Assembly (NCBI RefSeq): GCF_024498195.1
Contig: NZ_CP101824.1
Coordinates: 1,984,001-2,048,000 of the forward strand
Reading direction: 5' to 3'
DNA from: Halovivax cerinus
GTDB taxonomy: Archaea > Halobacteriota > Halobacteria > Halobacteriales > Natrialbaceae
Length of the DNA: 64,000 nt
Program-made: the position numbers and the translations under genes
Part shown: positions 18,419 to 26,762 of the stretch, in pieces
Layout of the letters: each line of letters opens with the position of its first letter
How positions within the stretch are numbered: the first letter of the stretch is position 1
The notes under the pieces: generated by a model
What the model was told of the DNA's origin: nothing
Databases searched by the model: none
What the model saw: only the letters and a program-made list of their open reading frames with translations

Positions 18419-18524
18419 TCGAAAGTGGCTCCGTGGGACGATCTGTGCCGGCACTGGGTATCGACCAATACGTGGCCGCTCACTCACCAGCGCCGATCTG
18501 TTTCTCGGTTTCCCGTCGCCTCTC

Positions 18525-19589
18525 TCACGAGAGCACGGCTTCGACGGCGTCCATCGCGCGATCGACCTTCTGGACGTCGGCGTTGTAGCCCATGTGGCCG
18601 ATGCGGAGGATGTCGTCCGCCATCTCGCCGAGCCCGGTCGCCAGCACGACGTCCTCGTCCGCAGCGACACGCCGCTGTACGCGAGCAGCATCGCCTGGGA
18701 GCGAGAACGCGGTGACCGTGGGAGACGCCCGTTCGGCGTCGGGATACAGTTCGAGGCCGAGTTCGGCCCCGCGTTCTCGGCAGCGCTCGGCGGCCGCCTC
18801 GTGACGCGTGTAGACGGCCTCGACGCCCTCGTCGAGCACGAGGTCGACCGCCGTGTCGAGCGCGGCCACGTTCGCGCCGAGGTGCGTGTACGGGAAGCCG
18901 TCGGAGACGTCGCGCCACGGCAGGAAGTTCGTGTACAGTGAGGTGGGCTCACGCGACTCCATGCGCTCCCACGCACGATCGCTGATCGCGGCGGTCGTCA
19001 GTCCCGGCGGCGCGGAGAAGCACTTCTGCGACGCACCGAGGCAGACGTCGATCCGGTCGGTCGGAACGGGCGTCCCGCCGAGCGAGGAGACGGCGTCGAC
19101 GACGGAGACGACATCGTGATCGTCGAGCAGGTCCAGCACCGGTTCGAGGTCGTTTATCGCGCCGGTCGGCGTCTCGCAGTGAACCATCGTCGCGATCGCG
19201 AACGGCTCGCCGGCCGCGTCGGCGCCGTCGAGTGCCGCCTCTATCGCCTCCAGGTCGTAGCCCTCGTCGAACGGCGCGTCGACGAGTTCGGGGTCGCCGT
19301 CGTACGACTCGACGAAGTCGGCGAAGCCGTCGCCGTAGAGCCCGTTCGAGACGCAGAGGACGCGATCACCCGGTGCGACCAGTGAGTCGATCGCCGTTTC
19401 GAGCCCGAGGATTCCCTCGCCTCCGGGCACGACGACGTCGTGGTCCGTGTCGTACACCTGCGCGAGCTTCTCGCAAAGGTCAACGTAGCGTTCGGCGAAC
19501 GCCGGATCGACGTCCGGATTCGGTTGTGGTTCGGCCATCGCCTCTCTGACGGCGGGCGCCACTGCCGTCGGCCCTGGCGTGAACAGCAT
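18525..19589 (-). CDS. Class V aminotransferase (serine-pyruvate / alanine-glyoxylate type)
   Basis: A 354-aa PLP enzyme of fold type I. It begins MLFTPGPTAVAPAVREAM, the TPGP motif of the serine-pyruvate/alanine-glyoxylate aminotransferase group. VVPGGEGILGLE binds the cofactor phosphate, VVDAVSSLGGTPV holds the ring-stacking aspartate, and GASQKCFSAPPGL holds the PLP lysine (Lys189). These features fit an amino-donor-to-glyoxylate or -pyruvate transaminase; the exact substrate pair is inferred from family only. The start has no room for a longer N-terminus without losing similarity. Confidence 0.88.
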   Translation of the reverse strand: MLFTPGPTAVAPAVREAMAEPQPNPDVDPAFAERYVDLCEKLAQVYDTDHDVVVPGGEGILGLETAIDSLVAPGDRVLCVSNGLYGDGFADFVESYDGDPELVDAPFDEGYDLEAIEAALDGADAAGEPFAIATMVHCETPTGAINDLEPVLDLLDDHDVVSVVDAVSSLGGTPVPTDRIDVCLGASQKCFSAPPGLTTAAISDRAWERMESREPTSLYTNFLPWRDVSDGFPYTHLGANVAALDTAVDLVLDEGVEAVYTRHEAAAERCRERGAELGLELYPDAERASPTVTAFSLPGDAARVQRRVAADEDVVLATGLGEMADDILRIGHMGYNADVQKVDRAMDAVEAVLS

Positions 19590-19846
19590 ACTCGTCCTGC
19601 GTCGCGCTGGAAGGAGGCAGTTTCGGTCGTGGTGACGACTGTCGTGCGTGGCGTCGCCAGTGTCTCTTCTCGTCGCTCGTGATTCACTGATTCACTCGTA
19701 TGCCGGGTGTCGTCCGCATTCACGTACCCATTCTGAGGAGTCTTCAGACGGGTCGGTGCAACCGTGACGTCACCGGATCGTCCGGACTTGTGTGCTCGAT
19801 AGAACCCGAACGGTTTTACTTTCGAACAAATAAATGAAAGCCACTC
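19590..19846. promoter_or_regulatory. Divergent region with TATA-like box at 19813-19819
   Basis: The gap between the aminotransferase (-) and the next gene (+) contains ttttact at 19813-19819. A start site about 28 nt after its centre falls at 19844-19847, on the GTG codon, which suggests a leaderless transcript. Confidence 0.5.
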
Positions 19847-20242
19847 GTGGATACAGATGAACGGATGGATGGACCCCCAGAGCGTGCGTCGCTCTCACCC
19901 ATCCCGACCGACGAACAGCCGCGGCCCGACGACGGCCCGGTTGTCGACGAATCGATATCCTATCAGCGTCGCCTCAACGAACTCTACCGGTCCGACAGCT
20001 ATCACGAGCAAGTGATCGGCTTCTGGGCGAAGTTTGCCTACGAGTTCGCCGTCAAATCCGTCCCGATCGCCCTCGTCGTAGGTGTCGGGCTGTCGTGTCG
20101 GTGGCTCGGCGTCGTCTCCGTGGGCTACCTGGATATGCTCTCGTGGGGTGCCGGCATCTCCGTCTCGCTCACGCTGGTGGGCTGGTGCATGAGCGAGGGC
20201 GATCGATCTGTTCGCGCCGGATCGACCGACGGCCGACCTTAG
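19847..20242 (+). CDS. Hypothetical membrane protein
   Basis: A 131-aa protein of unknown family. The first 45 residues are polar and proline-rich, then come a charged helix (YQRRLNELYRSDSYHEQVIGFW) and two hydrophobic helices (about 66-90 and 96-115). The GTG at 19847 was chosen because a TATA-like box places transcription at that codon; an ATG six codons later is the alternative. The 3' end overlaps the convergent gene by 4 bp. Confidence 0.6.
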   Translation: MDTDERMDGPPERASLSPIPTDEQPRPDDGPVVDESISYQRRLNELYRSDSYHEQVIGFWAKFAYEFAVKSVPIALVVGVGLSCRWLGVVSVGYLDMLSWGAGISVSLTLVGWCMSEGDRSVRAGSTDGRP

Positions 20243-20820
20243 AGGTGTTGACGCTGCCGGGTGCCGATGACTGGAAGCGACTCGACCATGGGCTGCTGGA
20301 CGTCGAGTACCGAGGTGAGGACGAAGACGACACTCGCGAGAACGAGCGATCCCGGCGTCCAGAGCCCGCGTCGCAGGCCGAGCAGATCGAGGACGGGATA
20401 GTACGTCGCCACGAATGCCGCCGCGTACGGGAGGTCGACGACTGCCGCGGCGGTGGTTCCGGCCAGCGTTCCGAGGGCGATGAACACGGCGGCGAAGGCC
20501 ACAGCGATCAAAAGCAGTGCGAAGAGGCTCCGGGAGGAGGCGACGTGTGTCTGGTCCGGGTTGTACTCGCCCGCCCAGACGTCTTTGACGTACAGGACTG
20601 CCAGGTGGAAGACGAGACTCACGACGGCGATACCCATCATCGGGACGGCTGCCGGGTAGAGCTCGAGCAGCGCCAGCACCAGCGCCGATCCGGTGAGTCC
20701 GAACAGGACGGAGACGGAGACCAGGACGCCCGCGTAGGCCTCCCAGTACGCTACCGCCGTCCGCGGAAGTCCAGGATACTCTGTCGTCGGTGCACCGTCG
20801 TGTGAGTTCGATCGCGCCAT
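20239..20820 (-). CDS. Hypothetical multi-pass membrane protein
   Basis: A 193-aa protein with about five hydrophobic helices (roughly residues 28-50, 58-80, 98-120, 125-147 and 158-175). The N-terminus is short and polar. I recognise no family and no conserved charged motif within the helices. It runs towards the smaller membrane protein gene, and the two overlap by 4 bp at their stops. Confidence 0.65.
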   Translation of the reverse strand: MARSNSHDGAPTTEYPGLPRTAVAYWEAYAGVLVSVSVLFGLTGSALVLALLELYPAAVPMMGIAVVSLVFHLAVLYVKDVWAGEYNPDQTHVASSRSLFALLLIAVAFAAVFIALGTLAGTTAAAVVDLPYAAAFVATYYPVLDLLGLRRGLWTPGSLVLASVVFVLTSVLDVQQPMVESLPVIGTRQRQHL

Positions 20821-21372
20821 TGTAGTCTGTCGTCGTCGAGGGGTGTGTCAGCTGTCGTCGTCGAGAGACGTATCAGCTGTCGTCTTAGAGAGACGTGTCA
20901 GGGAGACCGCTGCTGTCGCCGATACGTCGGACCCCGTTCGTTTGCGGGAATCACGAATCGAGTGATAAATGTACTGGTTCGTCGCGTGTACTTATGCCCG
21001 TTGGTGACTGTTACCACACGTTCCGACGGGACCGAGCGTCGAACGCTTTCGACTTCGTGTTCGGTCTACGCTGGAACGGCCCCGTCGGGGTGGTGAGACC
21101 GGAATTGGGTGCATCGATACGGGCCAGTACGCAGGGTATACGGTGAGAACGCCGACGCTACATCGTCGCACGGTCCGTGGGCGTCACGCAAGGCGTGGTC
21201 GTGGGTCGGCGGAGCTGGTTCCGCGTCCGCAGGGGCCGGTAACGTCTGTCCGTCGAGTCCACGTCGTGACTCGGGGTCGGTCCGACCGGCCGTCGTCGCT
21301 GAGTCGGATCGGTACTGCGACGGCGGTGGTCGAGGGCCGTCCCGGACGCGGTCTCAGTGCGTCGTGACGTGA
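20821..21372. other. 552-bp gap without a supported gene
   Basis: Apart from the 25-bp tandem repeat at its left end I see no gene here. Short open frames on the plus strand (from about 20845 and 21109) are arginine-rich, lack similarity I can recognise and look like chance frames in GC-rich DNA. The stretch 20940-21000 is more A/T-rich than the rest. Confidence 0.55.
20827..20901. repeat. 25-bp tandem repeat, 3 imperfect copies
   Basis: Units at 20827-20851, 20852-20876 and 20877-20901 share the pattern ctgtcgtcgtcgag...gtcag. Copies 1 and 2 differ mainly in the middle; copy 3 has a few more changes. The array begins 7 bp before the start codon of the minus-strand membrane protein gene. Confidence 0.8.
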
Positions 21373-22230
21373 CTACCACTCGGCGTAGACGAGGTACTCG
21401 ACGCCCTCGTACGTAAGGAGCCACGTCCCGTAGAAACTGTCCTCCGAGATCCCCTCGTGTTCCCGTATGCGATCGACCACGGAGTGAAAGGCGTCGGTCT
21501 CTTCGAAGTAGGCGCCGTCGATCGCCTCCTCGACCACCGCCCGTTCGTCTTCAGAGAGACCGGAGAGGGTGAACAGGTACCGGTCGCGGATCCGATCGGC
21601 GAAGGACTCGACGTCCGGGGCGACCTGCGTGACCTCGTACCGGAAGTCGCCGCCAGTCGTCGTGCGGGAGACGGTGTCGACTCGATACCGATTCCCGTCG
21701 ACAACGATGATGTCGTACCCTTGCTCGGGGACGAGGACCGACTCGGTTTCGATCCCGTCGGCGATTCCGTAGTCGATGCCGGCGTCGTATCCCTCACTGT
21801 TCGGGGGCTCCTCCTCCGTGATCGGTGGATCGAGCCGCTGACGGTCCACTTCGGGAAGTTCGTCGAACTGGATCTCACCCAACTCGGCCGTCGTGTTCGT
21901 CGGATCGAAGTCGATGCGGACCTCGTAGACCGTCATCTCGACGGGTTCCGTTCGCGTCTCGTTCACCTCGTAGACGCCGCCCTCGAACAGGACCGTGTCG
22001 TCGTGGTCGAACAGTTCACGCCGTCCGCGCCGGGTGGCGGATTCGTTTTCGATGGCCGCCGAGACGACCGAATATTCCTCGTCACCAGGGTCGGGACTGA
22101 TCGAGAACTCGTCGGCGATGTCCTCGTCCGAGGCCTCGTCGAAGTCGAGGACGACCGGCGGATGACCGCACCCGGCAACGGCGACGGAGAGGAGGGCAGC
22201 CCCGCTCGCGAGGTACTGACGACGTCGCAT
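21373..22230 (-). CDS. Exported lipoprotein of unknown function
   Basis: A 285-aa protein starting MRRRQYLASGAALLSVAVAGCG, which combines a Tat-type arginine run with a lipobox (AVAGC), so it is likely anchored to the outer face of the membrane by a lipid on the cysteine. The mature part is acidic and probably beta-rich. A second half (YVVxD-type stretch GYDIIVVDGNRYRVDTVS) precedes a helical C-terminal region ending in YEGVEYLVYAEW. I do not recognise a family. A TATA-like box is placed for a leaderless transcript. Confidence 0.75.
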   Translation of the reverse strand: MRRRQYLASGAALLSVAVAGCGHPPVVLDFDEASDEDIADEFSISPDPGDEEYSVVSAAIENESATRRGRRELFDHDDTVLFEGGVYEVNETRTEPVEMTVYEVRIDFDPTNTTAELGEIQFDELPEVDRQRLDPPITEEEPPNSEGYDAGIDYGIADGIETESVLVPEQGYDIIVVDGNRYRVDTVSRTTTGGDFRYEVTQVAPDVESFADRIRDRYLFTLSGLSEDERAVVEEAIDGAYFEETDAFHSVVDRIREHEGISEDSFYGTWLLTYEGVEYLVYAEW

Positions 22231-22254
22231 ATTCTTCCTATCTGATATATCGGG

Positions 22255-22262
22255 ATAAGCTT
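22255..22262 (-). promoter_or_regulatory. TATA-like box for the lipoprotein gene
   Basis: Read on the minus strand the element is aagcttat, centred about 28 nt before the ATG at 22228-22230. The spacing predicts a leaderless mRNA. Confidence 0.5.
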
Positions 22263-22393
22263 TCTGTTGACGGCGCCAGAACGGTGGGGTCGATTCTCCT
22301 CTGGGGCCTGACCGGTCAGCCGTCCGCGCGGGCTTCCTGCACCGTCAGGGCTGGGAGGTCGCCAAACCGGCCGTTCGACCCGTTCTCTCCCCT

Positions 22394-23071
22394 CTAGCTG
22401 TCGCCGGTCGGGAGTTTGGGTGCGATGAGTCCGACGAAACTGTCGATATCACGCGTCTGGTACCAGACGGAGCCGGGACCGGTGAAGTCGAAGACGAGCC
22501 CCTCCCCGCTGAGCAACGTCGATTTCAGCCCGCCGACGCGACGGGTTTCGAACTCGACGCTGTCGTCCCAGGCGATCAGATGCTCGTTGTCCAGCGTGTA
22601 CGACTCGCCCGCGTCCAGATCGAGGCGTTCCAGACCGCCGTAGGCGTCGATGAACGCGGTGCCGGTCCCCTTCAGTGCCAGCGGGGTGAGACTAGCCCCG
22701 CCCAGCATCGACTTGAGCCCACCGAACTCGGAGTCGACGTCGACTCCGGTCGTGGACGCGAGGAAGGCCCCGTCCGTGGTGTACAGCGTCTCGTCGTTCA
22801 GTTCGTGTTCCATGACGTCCCCAGGGGTGGGTGGTGCGAGCCGCAACTCGCCGGGTCCACCCTCGGCGGTGAACTCGTTGACGACGAGCGATTCACCGCC
22901 GAGCACCGACTTCGCGGAGCTGAGCAGCCCGTCGCGGCTGCTCGTCGTCTCGATCGACACGGTGGGGGAGTGACCGACCAGCGCCCCCGGTTCGGCGCGG
23001 ATCGTCTCTCCGGACGTGAGTTCGACGACGATGTGCGTGAACGACGGTCGATGGGTGAACGTTGTGTCCAT
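22394..23071 (-). CDS. AIM24 / TIGR00266 family protein
   Basis: A 225-aa beta-rich protein. It has the repeating glycine-rich segments of the AIM24 family: IRAEPGALVGHSPTVSIET, then GLLSSAKSVLGGESLVVNEFTA, GLERLDLDAGESYTLDNEHLIAWDDSV, and GLKSTLLSGEGLVFDFTGPGSVWYQTR near the end. The fungal homologue is mitochondrial; the prokaryotic role is not established. A GAGGAG element about 9 bases upstream supports the ATG at 23069-23071. It is divergent from a membrane aminopropyltransferase-like gene. Confidence 0.88.
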   Translation of the reverse strand: MDTTFTHRPSFTHIVVELTSGETIRAEPGALVGHSPTVSIETTSSRDGLLSSAKSVLGGESLVVNEFTAEGGPGELRLAPPTPGDVMEHELNDETLYTTDGAFLASTTGVDVDSEFGGLKSMLGGASLTPLALKGTGTAFIDAYGGLERLDLDAGESYTLDNEHLIAWDDSVEFETRRVGGLKSTLLSGEGLVFDFTGPGSVWYQTRDIDSFVGLIAPKLPTGDS

Positions 23072-23249
23072 AGCGATCGTCTCCTCGTGCGAGGGAGGAT
23101 GACCCCAGTAGCGTATCAATCTTGTCATATCGAATACATCGTCGGACGAGCGGGCCGCCACGAGTCGTTCGACGCGACGCGTCCGGTACGCTGTCGACCC
23201 GGGCGTGCGAGTCGACAGTTTCTCACGTCCGGCCCCCGTCGATTCGATA

Positions 23250-24887
23250 ATGGCGCCCTCTCGAGTCCTGTCGCGCCCGTCCGACCCCGAGGTGGCCGTC
23301 TTCGTCTCCGGTGTGGTCAGCATGGGGCTCGAGATCCTGGCCGGGCGGCTCATCGCCCCCCAGTTCGGCAGTAGCATCTACACCTGGGGCAGCATCATCA
23401 CGGTCCTCCTCGCCGCGCTGAGCCTCGGATACTGGCGCGGCGGGAAGCGTGCCGGGTCGGCGTCGAACCGGCGACTCACCTGGATCATGCTCGCCACGGC
23501 GGCCTACGTGGCGTTCGTGGTGTACGCCAGCGACACGCTGTTGTTCTATTCCGTGCAACTCCCGCTACCGGCCCAGTACGCGTCGGTCCCGGCCGTCACC
23601 GCCCTCTTCGGCCCACCGACGTACCTCCTCGGGTTCGTCAGCCCGTACGCGGCAGAGCTCTCGGTGAAGGAGGGGACGGGCGAGGCGTCCGGCCACGTCT
23701 ACGCGCTCGGGACGATCGGCAGCATCGTCGGAGCCGGTGCGACGACGTACGTCCTGGTTCCGACCCTCGGCATCGACGCGATCGGTCTCCTCTTCGGCCT
23801 CCTCTGCGTCGGGACGGCTGTCGTCCTCTCACTCTCGCCGACGGAACTCGACGGGCTCGGGGCCAGTTTCGCCGTCGTGGTCGTGCTCGTCGTCGCCGTC
23901 AGCGCGGGGTCGGTCGGTCTCGATCCGCGCGGCGAGGTCGTCTACCAGACCCAGACGCCCCACCAGGAACTCGAAGTCGTCGACGACGACGGAGAACGAT
24001 GGCTCTACCTCGACGGCGCGACCCACAGCGCGATGGATCTGGACGACCCCGACCGACACGTCTTCGAGTACACGACGTACTTTCACCTCCCGCTCCTGTA
24101 CGCCGAGGACCCCTCCTCGATCGAGAACGTCCTGTTCATCGGCGGCGGGGGCTACACCGGCCCGACGGACTTCGAGCGAACGTACGACGTCTCCGTCGAC
24201 GTCGTCGAACTCGACCCCGAGGTGACGCGGGTCGCGAAAGAGTACTTCGAGCTGGAGGAGAGCGAGAATCTCACCGCGCACACGGGGGATGGCCGGCAGT
24301 TCCTCCGCGAGGCGGAGACGACGTACGACCTGATCGTCCTCGACGCCTACCAGAAGACGCAGGTCCCGTTGCACATGACCCAGCTGGGGTTCATGGAGCT
24401 CGTCGAGGACCGCCTCTCAGACGACGGTGTCTTCCTCGCGAACGTCATCTCGGCACCGCGTGGCTCGGGGTCGGCGTTCTACCGCGCCCAGTACAAGACG
24501 ATCGACGCGGCCTTCCCGTCGACCGACAGTTTTCGGACGTCGCCGTACGACTCGGTCCAGAACGTCGAGATCGTCGCCACGAAGCGGGCGAAGACCCTCT
24601 CCGAGTCGGACCTCCGGGCGCGCAACGACGCCCGCGACGTCGGCGTCGATCTCGAGGGGGCCGTCGCCTCGAAGCTTCCGGAACCCGAGACTGACGACGT
24701 CCCGGTACTGACGGCGGATCACGCTCCCGTCGACAGTCTCCAGGCTGCGACCGTCGACCAGGAGTACGTCGTCGAGGAGACGGCGGACGAGTCGAGCCCG
24801 CGACCGGGGGTGGCGTTGCCGTCGTGGACTCCGGTCGTAACCGTACCCGCGTTGGCCCGGCCGTCGTCGCGTCGTGGTCTGTCGTGA
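23250..24887 (+). CDS. Membrane-fused spermidine synthase-like protein
   Basis: A 545-aa protein with an N-terminal membrane half (about residues 12-225, six to seven helices, starting VAVFVSGVVSMGLEILAGRLIAPQFG) and a C-terminal Rossmann methyltransferase-type domain of the spermidine/spermine synthase family. The latter has QTPHQELEVVDD, NVLFIGGGGYTGPTDF (binding loop), VDVVELDPEVTRVA (acidic nucleoside contact) and YDLIVLDAYQK. The usual catalytic Asp pair is only partly kept, so polyamine synthesis is not certain. Such fusions are common in bacteria and haloarchaea. The ATG at 23250 was chosen; a GTG at 23205 is possible. Confidence 0.85.
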   Translation: MAPSRVLSRPSDPEVAVFVSGVVSMGLEILAGRLIAPQFGSSIYTWGSIITVLLAALSLGYWRGGKRAGSASNRRLTWIMLATAAYVAFVVYASDTLLFYSVQLPLPAQYASVPAVTALFGPPTYLLGFVSPYAAELSVKEGTGEASGHVYALGTIGSIVGAGATTYVLVPTLGIDAIGLLFGLLCVGTAVVLSLSPTELDGLGASFAVVVVLVVAVSAGSVGLDPRGEVVYQTQTPHQELEVVDDDGERWLYLDGATHSAMDLDDPDRHVFEYTTYFHLPLLYAEDPSSIENVLFIGGGGYTGPTDFERTYDVSVDVVELDPEVTRVAKEYFELEESENLTAHTGDGRQFLREAETTYDLIVLDAYQKTQVPLHMTQLGFMELVEDRLSDDGVFLANVISAPRGSGSAFYRAQYKTIDAAFPSTDSFRTSPYDSVQNVEIVATKRAKTLSESDLRARNDARDVGVDLEGAVASKLPEPETDDVPVLTADHAPVDSLQAATVDQEYVVEETADESSPRPGVALPSWTPVVTVPALARPSSRRGLS

Positions 24888-25059
24888 ACGCCTGCTACAC
24901 GACCGTCTTCGAGGTATCCGACCGTCTTCCAGGCTGTCCGGGTGCAGAGCGGCCCATTCCCTCCGTGCTGCTGACACGTGTCGACAGAATCCGGTAACAA
25001 TTGCACGAACTTTCCGAATGTGCCTGGTTTTTGTTGACAATCTCGACAGTGTACGGAAA

Positions 25060-25067
25060 GATATAAG
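25060..25067 (+). promoter_or_regulatory. TATA box of the transhydrogenase operon
   Basis: gatataag lies 45-52 nt before the ATG at 25112, predicting a transcript with a short leader of about 20 nt. The surrounding 24980-25110 is clearly more A/T-rich than the coding DNA. Confidence 0.6.
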
Positions 25068-25111
25068 TACTATGTTTGGTATTTCAAATTCACCACGACG
25101 TGTGTGAGAGA

Positions 25112-26395
25112 ATGATTATCGGGGTACCAGGCGAGACGGTCGACGGCGAGACGCGAGTACCGCTCACGCCATCGCTCGCCGCGGAGCTTGGCGACGATGG
25201 ATTCGACGTGTGTATCACCGCCGGCGCGGGAGAACGCGCCGGCTGGTCAGACGACGAGTATCGGGAGGTCGGGTGCGATGTCGTCCCGGATCGGTCGACG
25301 GTGTTCGATCGGGCGGACGTGCTCTTCCAGGTGCGCGGCCTGGGAGCCACGCCTGAGGACGACGCCGACCGGTACCGGGACGACCAGCTGGTCGTCGGTC
25401 TACTCGGTCCGTATTCGATCGACGACGAATTATCCACGCTGGCCGAGCAGGACGTGACCGCCTTCGCGCTCGAACTCGTCCCGCGGATCAGTCGCGCCCA
25501 GTCGATGGACGCCCAGTCCTCGATGGCGAGCATCGGCGGGTACAAGGCGGCGGTGATGGCTGCGGAGGCGCTCCCGAAACTGTTCCCCATGCAGATGACT
25601 GCCGCCGGGACGGTCCGACCGGCGGACGTCTTCGTCGTCGGCGCCGGCGTCGCCGGACTGCAGGCGATCGCCACCGCCGACCGTCTCGGTGCGAACGTCC
25701 GGGCCTACGACATTCGTCCCGAGGTCAAAGAGGAGGTCGAGAGCCTCGGCGCCGAGTTCGTCGAACTCGACCTGGAGACCGACGACGCCTCCGACGAGGA
25801 GGGTCACGCTCGCGAACAGGACGAGGAGTTCTACCGGAAACAGCGCGAGATGATGATCGACGTCGTCGGCGACTCGGACGTGGTCATCACGACTGCCGCC
25901 GTTCCTGGTCGCCCCTCGCCCGAACTCGTCACGAACGAGATGCTAGACGGGATGGCCGACGGCTCGGTCGTCGTCGACCTGGCCGCTGCGGGCGGCGGCA
26001 ACTGCGAACCGACCGTCGCCGACGAGACCGTGACCTACGACGGCGTCACGATCTTCGGCCCGACGAACCTCCCGGCGACCGTCGCCCGAACGGCCAGCCG
26101 GCTCTACGCGAACAACGTGACGAACTTCTTCAGGAGTCTGCTCGATGACGACGACACGCTCACGATCGATACGACCGACGAGATCGTCGACGCGACGCTA
26201 CTCGTCCACGACGGAACGGTCCGGAATCCCCACGTGGACGACGAGGCTGCGGACGAAACGGCGGACGACGATGGTGACGACTCGACGGACGACGATGGCG
26301 ACGACTCGAGGGACGACGATGCGGACGGTACGGAGGCAAACGATACCGATGGAACTGCTGGTGGCGATAGAACGGAGGACGACGATGGCGAGTGA
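25112..26395 (+). CDS. pntA: NAD(P) transhydrogenase subunit alpha, part 1 (NAD-binding)
   Basis: Energy-linked transhydrogenase moves hydride between NADH and NADP+ using the proton gradient. This 427-aa piece is domain I: MIIGVPGETVDGETRVPLTP at the start, PRISRAQSMDAQSSMASIGGY in the middle, VFVVGAGVAGLQAIATADRLGA (Rossmann GAGVAG) and RAYDIRPEVKEEVESLGAEF. It ends with a long Asp-rich tail holding 8-residue repeats of the type DDGDDSTD, not usual for the family. The transmembrane part of alpha is a separate gene, as in other split transhydrogenases. The ATG at 25112 was preferred to an in-frame start 12 codons upstream. Confidence 0.95.
   Translation: MIIGVPGETVDGETRVPLTPSLAAELGDDGFDVCITAGAGERAGWSDDEYREVGCDVVPDRSTVFDRADVLFQVRGLGATPEDDADRYRDDQLVVGLLGPYSIDDELSTLAEQDVTAFALELVPRISRAQSMDAQSSMASIGGYKAAVMAAEALPKLFPMQMTAAGTVRPADVFVVGAGVAGLQAIATADRLGANVRAYDIRPEVKEEVESLGAEFVELDLETDDASDEEGHAREQDEEFYRKQREMMIDVVGDSDVVITTAAVPGRPSPELVTNEMLDGMADGSVVVDLAAAGGGNCEPTVADETVTYDGVTIFGPTNLPATVARTASRLYANNVTNFFRSLLDDDDTLTIDTTDEIVDATLLVHDGTVRNPHVDDEAADETADDDGDDSTDDDGDDSRDDDADGTEANDTDGTAGGDRTEDDDGE
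26270..26345. repeat. In-frame 24-bp repeats in the pntA acidic tail
   Basis: About three imperfect 24-bp units code for Asp-rich octapeptides (DDGDDSTD, DDGDDSRD, DDADGTEA) at the C-terminus of the alpha subunit. Confidence 0.7.
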
Positions 26396-26480
26396 AAGTG
26401 CGGGATCGGTCGAACGGACCGACCCGGGTTCGCCCGATCCACTGACCGCCGTCGGAGCCGCCGGAGGTGGTGAGCGATGA
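26385..26480 (+). CDS. Candidate 31-aa peptide between pntA parts
   Basis: A short frame starts with ATG inside the last codons of the alpha part 1 gene (11-bp overlap) and stops in a TGA that overlaps the ATG of the next gene (ATGA). The product, 31 aa, is Gly/Ser/Asp/Glu-rich with no helix. The tight double overlap is what translational coupling would look like, but the peptide has no recognisable sequence and may only serve to carry ribosomes forward. Confidence 0.3.
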   Translation: MASESAGSVERTDPGSPDPLTAVGAAGGGER

Positions 26481-26761
26481 GCGAGTACGTAACCTACCTC
26501 ACGTTCTTCGTGCTGGCGGCCTTCCTCGGCTACTCGGTCATCACGAAGATCCCGGCGACGCTGCACACGCCGCTGATGTCCGGGTCGAACGCGATCACCG
26601 GCATCACGCTCGTCGGCGCCGTCGTCGTCGCCGGCTCGGGCGAGACGACGATCGCGACGGTTCTCGGTTTTCTCGCGGTCGTCATGGCGACGGTCAACGT
26701 CGTCGGCGGCTACCTCGTGAGTCACTACATGCTCTCTGACTTCCACGGAGGCGGTGAGTAG
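26477..26761 (+). CDS. NAD(P) transhydrogenase subunit alpha, part 2 (membrane)
   Basis: A 94-aa protein with three hydrophobic helices. It starts YVTYLTFFVLAAFLGYSVI and continues with KIPATLHTPLMSGSNAITGI, the conserved loop of the membrane part of the alpha subunit that pairs with PntB. It sits between the NAD-binding part and pntB; the stop at 26759-26761 is one base from the pntB start. Confidence 0.93.
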   Translation: MSEYVTYLTFFVLAAFLGYSVITKIPATLHTPLMSGSNAITGITLVGAVVVAGSGETTIATVLGFLAVVMATVNVVGGYLVSHYMLSDFHGGGE

Positions 26762-26762
26762 G

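Noticed and set aside
20845-21372. Short plus-strand frames in the 552-bp gap
   Set aside because: Arginine/serine-rich, no ribosome signal or promoter, and composition like shadow frames of GC-rich DNA.
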